A stretch of DNA of 64,000 nucleotides from positions 186,001 through 250,000 of the forward strand of contig NZ_BMGM01000003.1 in assembly GCF_014640195.1 (NCBI RefSeq), in the 5' to 3' direction. Shown here piece by piece: positions 9,396-19,455 of the stretch. The notes beneath the pieces were generated by a model. It was not told the origin of the DNA, did not search any database, and saw only the letters and a list, made by a program, of their open reading frames with translations. Source of the DNA: Psychroflexus planctonicus (GTDB lineage: Bacteria; Bacteroidota; Bacteroidia; Flavobacteriales; Flavobacteriaceae). The translations under genes and the position numbers were made by a program. The stretch's first letter is position 1, and each line of letters begins with the position of its first letter.

Positions 9396-10973
9396 TTACA
9401 ACAAATAATCTGTACTTACAAAATTCGATTTTTTGCTGTTTAATAATTCTTCTAAAATTTCATTATTCTTCGGGTTGTCTTTGGAAGCCACAAAAGTTCG
9501 AATAGAAAACGAACGCAAAGCATCATGCACACTCAATGTTCCCACAGCTGAATCTTTTCTACCAGTAAAAGGCAGCACATCAGGTCCACGTTGACAAGAA
9601 CTATTCAGATTAACACGGCAAACCAAATTGACCAATACATCGATGAGTGGCGACAATTCGTTGATGTTTTTTCCAAACAAACTAACCTGCTGACCATAAT
9701 CGGATTTGGCCATATCATCTAAAATTTCTTGAATATTCTTAAATGGTTTAATTGGAATAACCGGGCCAAATTGTTCTTCTTGGTAAACACGCATCGACTC
9801 ATCCACAGGATACAAAACCGCTGGATAAATGTAGTTAGGCGTTGTCGTTCCACCTTTTTCATTCAAAACCTTCGCTCCTTTTTGGGTTGCATCATCAATC
9901 AATTCTTGAATGTAAGCCGGTTTGTTGGGTTCTGGAAGCGGAGTTAATTTTACGCCTTCTTCCCAAGGTTGACCAAATTTTAGTTGATCTACTTTTTCTG
10001 CAAATCGTTTATTGAATTCTTCTTTAATTTCATCATGTACATACAGAATTTTCAAAGCTGTACAACGTTGCCCGTTGTAAGATAAAGTACCGTTGATGCA
10101 TTCGGCAATGGCTAAATCTAAATCGGCTCCCGGAAGAACGATGGCTGGATTTTTAGCTTCTAAGCCTAAGATGAGTCGAAGTCTGCTTTTATATGGATGT
10201 TGGTCTTGCAGGGCAATGGCCGAAGTGGAATTTCCGATGAGTGCCAGCACATCAATTTTTCCTGTTTTCATAATCGGTGCTGCTACTTCTCTTCCCCTAC
10301 CATAAATTACATTGATTACGCCAGCCTGAAAACTTTTTTGAAATGCTTCTAACAATGGAGATAACAATAAAACTCCATGTTTGGCAGGTTTAAAAACAGC
10401 GGTATTCCCCATCATTAAAGCTGGAATTAACAAGGCAAAAGTTTCGTTTAACGGATAATTGTAAGGTCCCAAACACAACACCACACCTAGCGGTCCGCGG
10501 CGAATGTGTGCGTTGATGCTATCGACTTTTACAAACTTGGCACTGTCTCTATCCAATTGTTTGTAATCCTCGATAGTATCGTGAATGTATTGCACGGTTC
10601 TATCGAATTCCTTTTCAGAATCGGGTAAGGTTTTCCCGATTTCCCACATCAGTAATTTCACTACTTCTGTTCGTTTGGTTTGCATGATTTCAACAAATTG
10701 TTGCATGCAAGCAACGCGGTCTTTTACCCGCATGGTTGGCCAATTTCCTTTTCCTTGGTCGTAAGCTTTCACAGCTGAATCCAACACATCTAAAGCTGTT
10801 TTTTCATCCATATGTGGAATGCTACCAAGCAAAGTAGGTTTGTATTCTTCAGTTGTGGAAATGGAAGAATGCACATCATCCATTTGTCCATTCCACTTTA
10901 CTAATTCCCCATTATCTAAGTAGGTTTTTTGATGAAGTAGTGAATCGATTGTTGCGTAATTTAAAGTAGCCAT
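9396..10973 (-). CDS. gapN: NADP-dependent glyceraldehyde-3-phosphate dehydrogenase (non-phosphorylating)
   Basis: Aldehyde dehydrogenase superfamily enzyme of 525 residues that would oxidise glyceraldehyde-3-phosphate straight to 3-phosphoglycerate, giving NADPH. Visible catalytic residues are Cys304 in NGQRCTALK, Glu272 in LGLEAKNPA and Asn172 in GPYNYPLN. The segment [20 protein letters not shown] near the C-terminus resembles the GapN-specific substrate-binding signature, which favours GapN over generic ALDH. Single gene with its own terminator. The exact substrate remains an inference from family resemblance. Confidence 0.85.
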   Translation of the reverse strand: MATLNYATIDSLLHQKTYLDNGELVKWNGQMDDVHSSISTTEEYKPTLLGSIPHMDEKTALDVLDSAVKAYDQGKGNWPTMRVKDRVACMQQFVEIMQTKRTEVVKLLMWEIGKTLPDSEKEFDRTVQYIHDTIEDYKQLDRDSAKFVKVDSINAHIRRGPLGVVLCLGPYNYPLNETFALLIPALMMGNTAVFKPAKHGVLLLSPLLEAFQKSFQAGVINVIYGRGREVAAPIMKTGKIDVLALIGNSTSAIALQDQHPYKSRLRLILGLEAKNPAIVLPGADLDLAIAECINGTLSYNGQRCTALKILYVHDEIKEEFNKRFAEKVDQLKFGQPWEEGVKLTPLPEPNKPAYIQELIDDATQKGAKVLNEKGGTTTPNYIYPAVLYPVDESMRVYQEEQFGPVIPIKPFKNIQEILDDMAKSDYGQQVSLFGKNINELSPLIDVLVNLVCRVNLNSSCQRGPDVLPFTGRKDSAVGTLSVHDALRSFSIRTFVASKDNPKNNEILEELLNSKKSNFVSTDYLL

Positions 10974-11148
10974 AATGTTTTGTGATTTTATTTAAAAATT
11001 CATCACAATTTAGCCAAAGAAATTCACCAATACCCTGAATACAAGCAAAATAATTGTTAAACTTTAAGAAAGTTGGTAATATTTGGAGAATGTAAACTTA
11101 TTAATTTTCTTGATTAAGGCATTTGTTTTATAGTTTGACAAAATAATA

Positions 11149-11186
11149 ATCTCTGCGTTCATTGCGCCTTTGCGGTTATTGATTTG
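11149..11186. repeat. Dispersed intergenic repeat, copy A (CTCTGCG...GCCTTTGCGGTTA)
   Basis: Contains CTCTGCG and then GCGCCTTTGCGGTTA. Two related sequences occur at 24337-24370 and 49730-49767. From memory, similar CTCTGCGTCTTTGCGGTTA-like segments are frequent between genes in Bacteroidota genomes. Function unknown. Confidence 0.55.
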
Positions 11187-11442
11187 CAACTAAAATTTAC
11201 ATAGCCTTAAAGGCTTTGAAACTGATAAAGCTGAAATTCATAATCCTAGGTAAGGAAAAATTATAAAAAACTGATAATCAAAATGATAAAAGCAATAATT
11301 GAACACCTAATTTAGTTGTTTTTCAAAAAAAATTTTAGAATTGAAAAGTTAAACGAAATATTCATTTTATCTAAATTCAATAAAAATAAGATGTAGCACA
11401 TGAAATCAGCAAAAAAGTCAAGCTTCAATTTGGGTTTTGTAT

Positions 11443-11450
11443 TACCTTTG
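11443..11450 (+). promoter_or_regulatory. -7 promoter box of the metal-efflux operon (TACCTTTG)
   Basis: Exact TAnnTTTG match ending only 5 bp before the ATG at 11456. Transcription would start at or next to the start codon, so the mRNA is probably leaderless. No matching -33 element is obvious. Confidence 0.5.
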
Positions 11451-11455
11451 TAATC

Positions 11456-11854
11456 ATGAAACTAAGTTTTACCTATTTGTTAATCATTTTATTTTCCTTG
11501 CAATCCTTTGGGGTCAATGCAATGAATTTGGTGAACTTTTCAAACTTAATTTCGCATTACAATCACCATAAAGTCGAACACCAAGATAGTTTTTGGGAAT
11601 TCATAGACTTACATTACGGAAGCCAAAAACAAGCACATTCCGATGAACACGATGAACACCAAGAATTGCCTTTTCAAGAAGGTTTTTCAATAGCTGCTAA
11701 TGTGTATTACATCTCTACTGAGCAATTCAATTTTACTCCTATTCAAAGCATAATTTTCAAGCAAGAAAACTTCAACTACGAAGACCATTTTTCATTCTTA
11801 CACGCTACCGAAATTCTGCAACCACCCAAGCATTTGATCGATTACAAAAGTTAA
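11456..11854 (+). CDS. Small His-rich exported protein heading a metal-efflux operon
   Basis: 132 residues with a cleavable signal peptide (MKLSFTYLLIILFSLQSFGV). The mature part is rich in His and acidic residues, for example SHYNHHKVEHQ and AHSDEHDEHQELPFQ, which suggests periplasmic binding of divalent metal. I do not recognise a named family. It is 30 bp upstream of the CzcA-TolC gene on the same strand and is preceded directly by a -7 box, so it is the first gene of that operon. Metal binding or sensing is an inference from composition and context. Confidence 0.75.
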   Translation: MKLSFTYLLIILFSLQSFGVNAMNLVNFSNLISHYNHHKVEHQDSFWEFIDLHYGSQKQAHSDEHDEHQELPFQEGFSIAANVYYISTEQFNFTPIQSIIFKQENFNYEDHFSFLHATEILQPPKHLIDYKS

Positions 11855-11884
11855 GTCTTTTTTATCCATCAAATTCTTTTTTAA

Positions 11885-14800
11885 ATGCTTTCAAAAATCA
11901 TTGAATTTAGCTTAAAATCTAAATTCCTTATCGTCTTATTTATCGCATGTATTATCGGTTTTGGTATCTATAGCTTGAGCCAAATCAGCATAGGTGCGGT
12001 ACCCGATATTACCAACAACCAAGTACAAGTCATCACCACCTCGCGTAATCTTTCTACGGCCGATGTGGAGCAGTTTCTCACCTATCCCATCGAGCTAGAA
12101 ATGGCCAATTTGCCGGGAGTGAAAGAAATTCGTTCGACTTCAAAATTTGGACTTTCGGTAGTTACCATCGTTTTTGAAGATGATATGGGTACCTATCTTC
12201 CTCGGCAGCTAATTTCTGAAAAAATAAAATCGGCATCAGAAAATATTCCATCTGAATTTGGCACCCCAACTATGGGGCCGATTACTACTGGCTTAGGTGA
12301 AATTTATCAATATACTTTAGAAGTAGAAGATGAAATGAAAGACCAATACGATGCAACCGAATTACGTACCATTCAAGATTGGATTGTAAAACGCCAATTG
12401 GCTGGCATCAAAGGCGTGGTAGAAATCAACACATGGGGTGGTTATTTGAAAGAATATGAAGTGGCTTTTTCAACGGAAGAATTGCAGGCTAAAGACATTT
12501 CGGTTGCTGAAATTTTAGCAGCTTTAGAAAACAACAATTCGGTAGCCGGTGGAAGTTATATTGAAAAAAACGAACAAGCCTATTTTATTCGTGGTGAAGC
12601 CTTGCTGAAAAGCATAGAAGACATTGAAAACATTGTGGTGGAAAACCGCGATGGCCAACCCATCTTAATCCGCGACGTAGCCGAAGTGCGGTATGGGTAT
12701 GCCCGCCGTTTTGGTGCCATTACTGGAAATGGTGAAGGTGAAAAAGTATTAGGGCAAATCATGATGCTAAAGGATGCCAACTCCAACCAAGTCATCAATG
12801 AAGTAAAGCAACGCCTTGCTGAAATTGAAAACAGCCTACCCGAAGGCGTCTATATCAATGGATTTTTAGACCGAAGTGAACTCATTAGCCGAACCACTTA
12901 TACCATTTTAGAAAATTTACTGCTGGGTTTTTTAGTGGTTACTTTTATTGTGATACTGCTTATAGGCGATTACCGATCGGGATTGATCATTTCTTCTGTA
13001 ATTCCGCTAAGCTTCTTGGTTGCCATCAGCTTGATGTACATCTTTAACATCGATGCCAACTTGATGAGCATGGGAGCACTCGATTTTGGAATCATCATCG
13101 ATGGGGCAGTGATTATTGTGGAGTTTGTCGCTTTTAAAATGCTTCAAAACTCCAAGGAGTTTAAATCTCTACAAGGAAGTGAATTGCAAGAACTCAAAGA
13201 CAAAATCACCTTCACTGGAGCAACCAAAATGATGAACTCAGCTATTTTTGGGCAATTGATTATTTTGATTGTGTTTATTCCTATTTTGTCCCTTACTGGG
13301 GTTGAAGGCAAAATGTTTAAACCCATGGCATTGACCTTTAGTTTCGCACTCATCGGCGCGATTATTTTGTGTTTCACTTGGATTCCTGTAGCGAGTAGTT
13401 GGTTCTTAAAACCTGAAAAACTGAAAGAAAAAAACTTCTCTTCAAAAATTATAGACCAGGTAAATCGGGTTTACGAACCCAGCATAAAATGGGCTTTAAA
13501 AAACGTAAAAATAGTATTGGCAGCTGCCGTTGTTTTAATCGGAATTGGGGTGTTTACCTTTAATAAGATGGGAAGTGAGTTTGTGCCTACTTTAGACGAA
13601 GGCGATTTTGTGATTCAGCCCATCCTTAAAACAGGAAAATCCTTAGAAGGCACGATTGAACGCACCACAGAAATTGAAAAAATTCTGTTGGAAGAGTTTC
13701 CTGAAGTAATGCAAGTGGTATCGCGCATCGGAGCCGCCGAAATTCCTACCGACCCGATGTCTATGCAAGATTCGGATGTGATTATTCGCTTAAAACCTAA
13801 AAGCGAATGGACTTCAGCCGAAACCAAAGAAGGACTTGCCGAATTGATGAAAGAAAAACTCAGCATCATCCCCAATATGGAAATCGAGTTTACCCAACCC
13901 ATCGAAATGCGCTTCAATGAATTGATTACCGGAGTTCGTTCAGATGTGGCCATCAAGCTGTTTGGGGAAGATTTAGACATCCTAGCCAAAAAAGGCAATG
14001 AAATAAAAGAATTGGTGAAAAACATGGAAGGTGTAGGCGATATTTCGGTAGAAAAAATTGTAGGCTTACCCCAAATGTCTGTAAACTACAACCGAAGTAA
14101 AATCGCTCGATACGGCCTTCAAATAAAAGCCATCAACGATGTGATTTCAGCGGGATTTGCTGGAAAAAAAGCCGGAGTTGTCTTTGAAGGTGAAAAGCGT
14201 TTTGATTTGGTCATTCGCTTAAAAGAAAGCAGCCGACAAGACATCACCGATTTGCAAAACCTGATCATTAGCACTCCTAATCATGGACAAATTCCGCTCA
14301 ACGAAGTAGCTGAAATTGTGTATGATAAAGGTCCAGCCAAAATATCCAGAGACGAAACCAGAAGACGCATAGTAGTAGGCATCAACGTAAGAAACCGTGA
14401 TTTAAAATCGGTGGTGGACGATGCTAAACAATTAATTGATGAAAATATTAGCTTGCCCACAGGCTATAGCATTACCTACGGCGGTCAATTTGAAAATTTA
14501 GAAAGTGCCACCAAGCGATTGCAAATTGCCGTTCCTATTGCTTTGGTACTGATTTTCATCATGTTGTATTTTGCTTTAAAAACCCTAAAAGATGCATTAT
14601 TGATTTTTACCGCCATCCCATTTTCTGCCGTGGGCGGAATATTCTTGTTATGGCTGCGAGATATGCCTTTTAGTATCTCGGCAGGAGTAGGTTTCATCGC
14701 TTTGTTTGGTATTGCTGTACTCAACGGAATTATTTTAGTAGAATATTTTAAAGACCTCCAAAACAATGGAGAAGAATTGACTAATAAAAACATTATGAAA

Positions 14801-16219
14801 GCAACCAAAGAACGTTTACGAGCTGTGCTACTTACCGCCAGCTCCACCGCATTGGGCTTTTTACCCATGGCCATTTCTACTGGTGCAGGTGCTGAAGTCC
14901 AACGCCCGTTAGCTACCGTAGTCATTGGCGGATTACTCACTTCTACCCTACTTACACTCATTGTGTTGCCCGTTTTGTATGCCGCTTTTGAAGGGAGAAA
15001 CAAAAAACTAAAACTATCAAAATCTACCGTAAACCTATTACTGATCGGTATCTTTTGTGTGGGAAGTATAGCAACTAGCCAAGCACAAACCACAGAATTG
15101 GACAGTTTAAAAACAGTGATGCTGAATAACAACAAAGGTTTAAAAGCTTCAGAAAAAAGCATCACCAAAAGCAAAATGGCCGAAGGCGAAGCTTTTCAGT
15201 TTCAGAAGTTGCAGCTGTATCAAAATTACGATGAAGCCGAATGGGACCCGATTGCGAATCAACCATTGTACCAATGGGGTGGTATTCAAAATTTTGATTT
15301 CCCAACCGTGTATGGCAAGCGATTAAAGAGAAATAAATCTTTTACCGAATTAAGAAGCATTCAAAATGAGTTGGCCATACAGCAACAATTTCAAAATTTA
15401 GAATTAGCCTATCAAAATCAGTTGATGATCCATTCAAAAATGAAAATTTACCAAGAATTGGACAGCGTATATGCCGATTTTTACCGAATGGCATCTCGAA
15501 GGTTTGAAGAAGGCGAGTCTACTTATCTTGAAAAAATAACCGCACAAGCCAAGCAAACCCAAATTGAAAATCAGTTGCAATTGCTTCAAGCAGAAGAAGA
15601 AAACAATCGACTTCAATTGCAGAATTTATTGCAAACAGATGAAGAAATTCAGTTACAAGAGCAAGAAATTAGGCGTTTGCAGTTTCAGTTGAAAAATATA
15701 GAAAATCACCCCAATTTAGTTTTAAAACAAGCCGAAGTTCAGCTAGCCAACAATGAATTAAGCCTAGCCAAAAACGAACTGCTTCCAGGTATTTCGGCAA
15801 GTTATTTTATTCGAACTAATGCTTCAATTGATAAAAATTTCAACGGTTATCAAATTGGGCTGAATGTACCTTTGTTGTTTTTTGGAGATAGGGCTAAAAT
15901 AAAAGCTCAAAAAATGCAAACTGAAGTTGTGCAATTGGAAGAAGAGCAAACCAAAATCGATTTGCAAACGCAACAAAATAAATTGCTCAACCGAATTACT
16001 TCACAAACCGAAAGCCTCAACCGCTTTGAAGAAACCCAATTGCAAGTGGCCAAAGAAATTTTGAAAACCGCCAGAAGCAGCTTCAAAAATGGAGAAATCA
16101 ACTTTTTTCAATACGCCCAAAGCGTAGATAATGCTATGCAAATCAAGCTGGAATACCTCAACTTACTGGCAGCTTACAATCAACAAGTAATTCAATTTAA
16201 CTACTTACTTTTAAATTAG
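11885..16219 (+). CDS. czcA: CzcA-type heavy-metal RND permease fused to a TolC-like outer membrane domain
   Basis: 1444 residues. Residues 1 to about 1035 are a complete heavy-metal-efflux RND permease with 12 membrane segments. TM4 carries Asp400, Asp406 and Glu413 (LDFGIIIDGAVIIVE), the pattern of the Zn/Co/Cd (HME1) subgroup rather than Cu/Ag CusA. Near residues 1046-1066 a second signal-like hydrophobic stretch (NLLLIGIFCVGSIATSQAQ) precedes about 375 residues of TolC/CzcC-like coiled-coil and strand sequence. One polypeptide therefore supplies both inner-membrane pump and outer-membrane channel. Such fusions are known in Bacteroidota. The adaptor gene follows 4 bp later. Metal specificity is inferred from the TM4 motif only. 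Confidence 0.92.
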   Translation: MLSKIIEFSLKSKFLIVLFIACIIGFGIYSLSQISIGAVPDITNNQVQVITTSRNLSTADVEQFLTYPIELEMANLPGVKEIRSTSKFGLSVVTIVFEDDMGTYLPRQLISEKIKSASENIPSEFGTPTMGPITTGLGEIYQYTLEVEDEMKDQYDATELRTIQDWIVKRQLAGIKGVVEINTWGGYLKEYEVAFSTEELQAKDISVAEILAALENNNSVAGGSYIEKNEQAYFIRGEALLKSIEDIENIVVENRDGQPILIRDVAEVRYGYARRFGAITGNGEGEKVLGQIMMLKDANSNQVINEVKQRLAEIENSLPEGVYINGFLDRSELISRTTYTILENLLLGFLVVTFIVILLIGDYRSGLIISSVIPLSFLVAISLMYIFNIDANLMSMGALDFGIIIDGAVIIVEFVAFKMLQNSKEFKSLQGSELQELKDKITFTGATKMMNSAIFGQLIILIVFIPILSLTGVEGKMFKPMALTFSFALIGAIILCFTWIPVASSWFLKPEKLKEKNFSSKIIDQVNRVYEPSIKWALKNVKIVLAAAVVLIGIGVFTFNKMGSEFVPTLDEGDFVIQPILKTGKSLEGTIERTTEIEKILLEEFPEVMQVVSRIGAAEIPTDPMSMQDSDVIIRLKPKSEWTSAETKEGLAELMKEKLSIIPNMEIEFTQPIEMRFNELITGVRSDVAIKLFGEDLDILAKKGNEIKELVKNMEGVGDISVEKIVGLPQMSVNYNRSKIARYGLQIKAINDVISAGFAGKKAGVVFEGEKRFDLVIRLKESSRQDITDLQNLIISTPNHGQIPLNEVAEIVYDKGPAKISRDETRRRIVVGINVRNRDLKSVVDDAKQLIDENISLPTGYSITYGGQFENLESATKRLQIAVPIALVLIFIMLYFALKTLKDALLIFTAIPFSAVGGIFLLWLRDMPFSISAGVGFIALFGIAVLNGIILVEYFKDLQNNGEELTNKNIMKATKERLRAVLLTASSTALGFLPMAISTGAGAEVQRPLATVVIGGLLTSTLLTLIVLPVLYAAFEGRNKKLKLSKSTVNLLLIGIFCVGSIATSQAQTTELDSLKTVMLNNNKGLKASEKSITKSKMAEGEAFQFQKLQLYQNYDEAEWDPIANQPLYQWGGIQNFDFPTVYGKRLKRNKSFTELRSIQNELAIQQQFQNLELAYQNQLMIHSKMKIYQELDSVYADFYRMASRRFEEGESTYLEKITAQAKQTQIENQLQLLQAEEENNRLQLQNLLQTDEEIQLQEQEIRRLQFQLKNIENHPNLVLKQAEVQLANNELSLAKNELLPGISASYFIRTNASIDKNFNGYQIGLNVPLLFFGDRAKIKAQKMQTEVVQLEEEQTKIDLQTQQNKLLNRITSQTESLNRFEETQLQVAKEILKTARSSFKNGEINFFQYAQSVDNAMQIKLEYLNLLAAYNQQVIQFNYLLLN

Positions 16220-16223
16220 AGAA

Positions 16224-17384
16224 ATGAAAAATTCAATATTATATATCAGCCTTTTAGCCAGCCTTTTCATGCTTAGCTGTACTGATGAAAAAACAGCTGA
16301 AAATGAAGAAAATCAACAAGAAGAACACGCTCATGAAGATGAAATTGTACTTACTAAAGCACAGTTTGAAAACGGAAACTTTCGACTAGGAAAAGCAGTG
16401 CTTCAAACTTTTTCAGAATCATTTCGCGTAACGGGAATGATTGATGTGCCGCCCAATAATAGAGCTTTAGTAAGTTCATTTTTCAATGGATTTGTAAGCA
16501 AAACCACCTTACTGGTAGGAGATGAAGTACAAAAAGGCGACTTGTTGCTTCAACTGAAAAACCCTGAGTTTATTCAGCTTCAACAAAACTATGCCGAAAA
16601 CCATAGCGAATTGGAATACCTTCAATCTGAATTTCAGCGCAAGCAAAATTTATTGGCCGACCAGGTAATTTCAGAAAAAGTTTTCCAAAAAGCCAAAAGC
16701 GATTATATGCGAATGAAAGCCAAAGTGGAAGGTTTGCAAAAAACCTTGCAATTGATGAACGTAAATACCAAATCGGTATTGGCTGGAAATTACACCGATG
16801 AAATCAGTATTTATGCTCCCATCAGCGGAAAAATTGCGAAAGTAAATGTAGCGCAAGGTATGTATTTGGATAATTCTACGTTAATCATGGAAATTCTGGA
16901 CACCGACCATGTGCATCTGGAGTTAGATGTATTTGAAAAAGACGTATTGAAAATTAAGAAAGGAGACAGCTTAAACTTCAAAATACCTGAAATATCCAAT
17001 CAATCGTATCGAGCTTATGTACGATTAATCGGTGCTGAAATCAACGAAAAAAGAAGCGTTCGCATACACGCACATCCGGTAAACGAAGATGAAAATTTTG
17101 CCGTGGGTATGTTTGTAGAAGCCTATTTTAGTAATGACCCTAAACAAGAAATTTCCTTACCAACTACTGCATTTGTCGATCAAGACAATCAACTTCACGT
17201 GCTGCAACTTACCGAAGAAACTGCTGATGAATACCATTTTAAAATGATAGAAGTCGAAAATTTGCCTGAGCAAAATGGTTTCAAACCATTACAAAGCAAA
17301 AAGAGTTTTGCTAAAGAAAAACCCTTCCTTACCCAAGGTGGTTTTGACTTAGTAGAAGGTGAAGGCGGTGGACATGATCATTAA
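16224..17384 (+). CDS. czcB: RND efflux periplasmic adaptor lipoprotein (CzcB-like)
   Basis: Membrane-fusion protein linking the pump and channel parts of the upstream CzcA-TolC protein. 386 residues with lipobox LFMLSC (Cys19) and an acidic, His-containing N-terminus (EEHAHEDE). A barrel-sandwich/lipoyl half (VLVGDEVQKGDLLLQLKNPEF) is followed by a helical hairpin, then the second lipoyl half (IYAPISGKIAKVNVAQGMYL) and a beta-barrel. The tail GGGHDH could bind metal. It starts 4 bp after the CzcA stop, and the response regulator gene follows by 17 bp, so pump and sensor genes probably share a transcript. Confidence 0.9.
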   Translation: MKNSILYISLLASLFMLSCTDEKTAENEENQQEEHAHEDEIVLTKAQFENGNFRLGKAVLQTFSESFRVTGMIDVPPNNRALVSSFFNGFVSKTTLLVGDEVQKGDLLLQLKNPEFIQLQQNYAENHSELEYLQSEFQRKQNLLADQVISEKVFQKAKSDYMRMKAKVEGLQKTLQLMNVNTKSVLAGNYTDEISIYAPISGKIAKVNVAQGMYLDNSTLIMEILDTDHVHLELDVFEKDVLKIKKGDSLNFKIPEISNQSYRAYVRLIGAEINEKRSVRIHAHPVNEDENFAVGMFVEAYFSNDPKQEISLPTTAFVDQDNQLHVLQLTEETADEYHFKMIEVENLPEQNGFKPLQSKKSFAKEKPFLTQGGFDLVEGEGGGHDH

Positions 17385-17401
17385 TACATTATTTTTGAAA
17401 A

Positions 17402-18079
17402 ATGGATAAACAAGATTTTACCTTACTCATTGCAGAAGATGAAGAAGAAATTGCGGTCTTTCTTGTAAAAGGACTCTCGGAAGAAGGCTATCAAGTTCAT
17501 AGGGTTGCTAACGGAAAAGATGCGGTAAGTTTTGCCGAAAAAAACCATGTTGACCTTGCTCTTTTAGACTGGACTATGCCTATAATGAACGGACTAGAAG
17601 CATGCAAGTTACTGCGTGACAAGCAATTTACATTCCCCATTGTTTTTGTAACTGCCAAAGATACCGTAGAAGATACGGTAGAAGGTCTAAAATCTGGAGC
17701 AAACGATTACATCAAAAAACCTTTTCATTTTTCAGAATTGTTGGCACGAATTGAAAGTCAACTCAATATGCACTATAAAATTGGAGCGCTTCTTCAATTG
17801 GGTTTTATTGAAATAGACACAGCTAAACACTTGGTATATAGAAGCGAAAAACTCGTAAGCTTAACTGATAAGGAATACCACATGCTCGCCTATTTAATCA
17901 GAAATAAAGGACAGGTTTGTAGCCGAAAGAAAATTATTGAAGATGTTTGGGATATCCATTTTGAATATGACACCAGTGTTCTTGATGTGCATATGAATGC
18001 CTTGAGAAAAAAACTGAATTTACAACGAAATCAATTGATTAAAACCATACGTGGTTCAGGATTTATAGCAGAAGAATGA
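17402..18079 (+). CDS. OmpR-family response regulator
   Basis: 225 residues. The receiver domain has the acidic pair in AEDEEE, phospho-acceptor Asp56 (LALLDWTMPIMNG), Thr84 and Lys106 (YIKKPFHF). A winged-helix DNA-binding domain (LTDKEYHMLAYLIRNKGQVCSRKKI... TIRGSGFIAEE) follows. It overlaps the kinase gene by 4 bp and follows the CzcB gene by 17 bp, which points to metal-responsive control. Two 11-bp tandem repeats at 19451-19472 are a likely target. Confidence 0.93.
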   Translation: MDKQDFTLLIAEDEEEIAVFLVKGLSEEGYQVHRVANGKDAVSFAEKNHVDLALLDWTMPIMNGLEACKLLRDKQFTFPIVFVTAKDTVEDTVEGLKSGANDYIKKPFHFSELLARIESQLNMHYKIGALLQLGFIEIDTAKHLVYRSEKLVSLTDKEYHMLAYLIRNKGQVCSRKKIIEDVWDIHFEYDTSVLDVHMNALRKKLNLQRNQLIKTIRGSGFIAEE

Positions 18080-19455
18080 ATATTTCCATCAAAAATAGAA
18101 TTGCCCTCATTTCAGTTATTTCTGTAGCCATACTATCGCTTGTGGTGTTTATAGCTATCTATCAAAGTTTGAAGGTTTCTGCTTTTAGCGAAATTGATGA
18201 GAAGCTTGAATTTGAAGCTACAAAACATATCCATGAGCTTATTTTTAAAAAAGACACCGTTTATTTCGCTTACGCGGAAGAATTGTTAGAAAGAGAGCAT
18301 TTAGAAATTGAAGTATATCCTATTTACATAGAATTAGTTGACACAAAAAAACAACTTCTTGTAAAGTCTGAAAATTTAAAAAACAAATCGATTATTCTTG
18401 AATCCAATTCCACTTCAAGAGAAATTTTTAACACCTATGTATCTGAAGAACCCCTTCGGCAAATACAGATTCCATTAGAAAAAAATGGAAAAATTTATGG
18501 TAAAATAGCAATTGCTGTTTCATCAGAAGATACCTTATCCGTTTTAAAAAACTTAAAAAACAATCTGCTTGCCATTTATCCTATACTTCTACTCATTACC
18601 TTTTTTGCATCGAGGTATATTTCAAAAATCACAATTCAACCCCTCACAAAAATTACTGACACCGTAAGTGTCATTTCCAGTGAAAATCTAAATTTAAGAG
18701 TTCACGAAATAAAAGGCGACGATGAGCTAAGTGTGCTTACCAAAAGCATCAATGGATTTTTAGACCGAATACATGCCTCCATTGAAAAGGAAAAGCAATT
18801 TACAGCCAATGCATCGCATCAACTACGCACACCACTTACAGCGATAAAAGGAAACCTTGAAGTATCGCTACGCAGAAAGCGAAGTATAGAAGAATATGAA
18901 CAGCATATACAAGAAACCATAGATAGAATAGACCGTCTTAATCTTGCATTAGACAATCTGCTTATTTTAGCTCGAATTGATGAAGATGCCAAAAGCATAA
19001 AAAAAGAAGATGTAAATCTTGTAGAAATAATCAATTCCAAAATCAAATTGTTCAAAGCAACTATTGAACAAAAAGAATTGAAAATTATAGTACAACAAGA
19101 GCTTTATACTAAAATGGTAACAACCAATTTATACTTCTTAAGAATTATTCTTGAAAACCTACTTTCCAATGCCATTAAATATTCATTACCTAAAAAAACA
19201 ATACATATTTATCTGAAAGAGAATAAAGAAACTATTTCAATTTCCATTAGCAATACAGGTGGAAACCTATTAAAAGAAGATGTGAAGCATGTTTTCGACA
19301 CCTTTTACAGAAGCACCAACAATACAGAAAAAGGCTATGGTATCGGCCTTGCTTTGGTGCAAAAAGCCGCTAAAGTACTAGCCTATGAAATTCTTGTGGA
19401 GCTTGATAAAGCAACTACTTTTACCATTCAAATTCCTAAAAAACAGCTACCTTAA
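18076..19455 (+). CDS. Membrane sensor histidine kinase (CusS/CzcS-like)
   Basis: 459 residues: TM1 about 10-30, a periplasmic sensor of about 130 residues, TM2 about 165-182, a HAMP domain, then HisKA with phospho-His248 in ANASHQLRTPLTAIKGN. An HATPase_c domain follows with N box (ENLLSNAIKYS) and G box (GYGIGLALVQKAAKVL). It overlaps the response regulator by 4 bp. Position directly behind a CzcA/CzcB pump suggests it senses periplasmic metal ions. The sensor domain shows no obvious His/Met cluster, so the ligand is unknown. Confidence 0.92.
   Translation: MNISIKNRIALISVISVAILSLVVFIAIYQSLKVSAFSEIDEKLEFEATKHIHELIFKKDTVYFAYAEELLEREHLEIEVYPIYIELVDTKKQLLVKSENLKNKSIILESNSTSREIFNTYVSEEPLRQIQIPLEKNGKIYGKIAIAVSSEDTLSVLKNLKNNLLAIYPILLLITFFASRYISKITIQPLTKITDTVSVISSENLNLRVHEIKGDDELSVLTKSINGFLDRIHASIEKEKQFTANASHQLRTPLTAIKGNLEVSLRRKRSIEEYEQHIQETIDRIDRLNLALDNLLILARIDEDAKSIKKEDVNLVEIINSKIKLFKATIEQKELKIIVQQELYTKMVTTNLYFLRIILENLLSNAIKYSLPKKTIHIYLKENKETISISISNTGGNLLKEDVKHVFDTFYRSTNNTEKGYGIGLALVQKAAKVLAYEILVELDKATTFTIQIPKKQLP

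Larger units (their letters stand above)
10974..11455. other. Intergenic region between gapN and the metal-efflux operon
   Basis: AT-rich 482-bp divergent spacer. It holds one copy of a GCG-rich dispersed repeat (11149-11186), a small AGCC-TTAA-AGGCT-like hairpin near 11203-11216, and the -7 box of the efflux operon at 11443-11450. No ORF or RNA gene was recognised in the rest. Confidence 0.6.

Noticed and set aside
14485-15174. Open frame of 229 codons on the minus strand inside the CzcA-TolC gene
   Set aside because: It is antisense to conserved permease sequence, has no recognisable domain, and its composition is that of a shadow frame.
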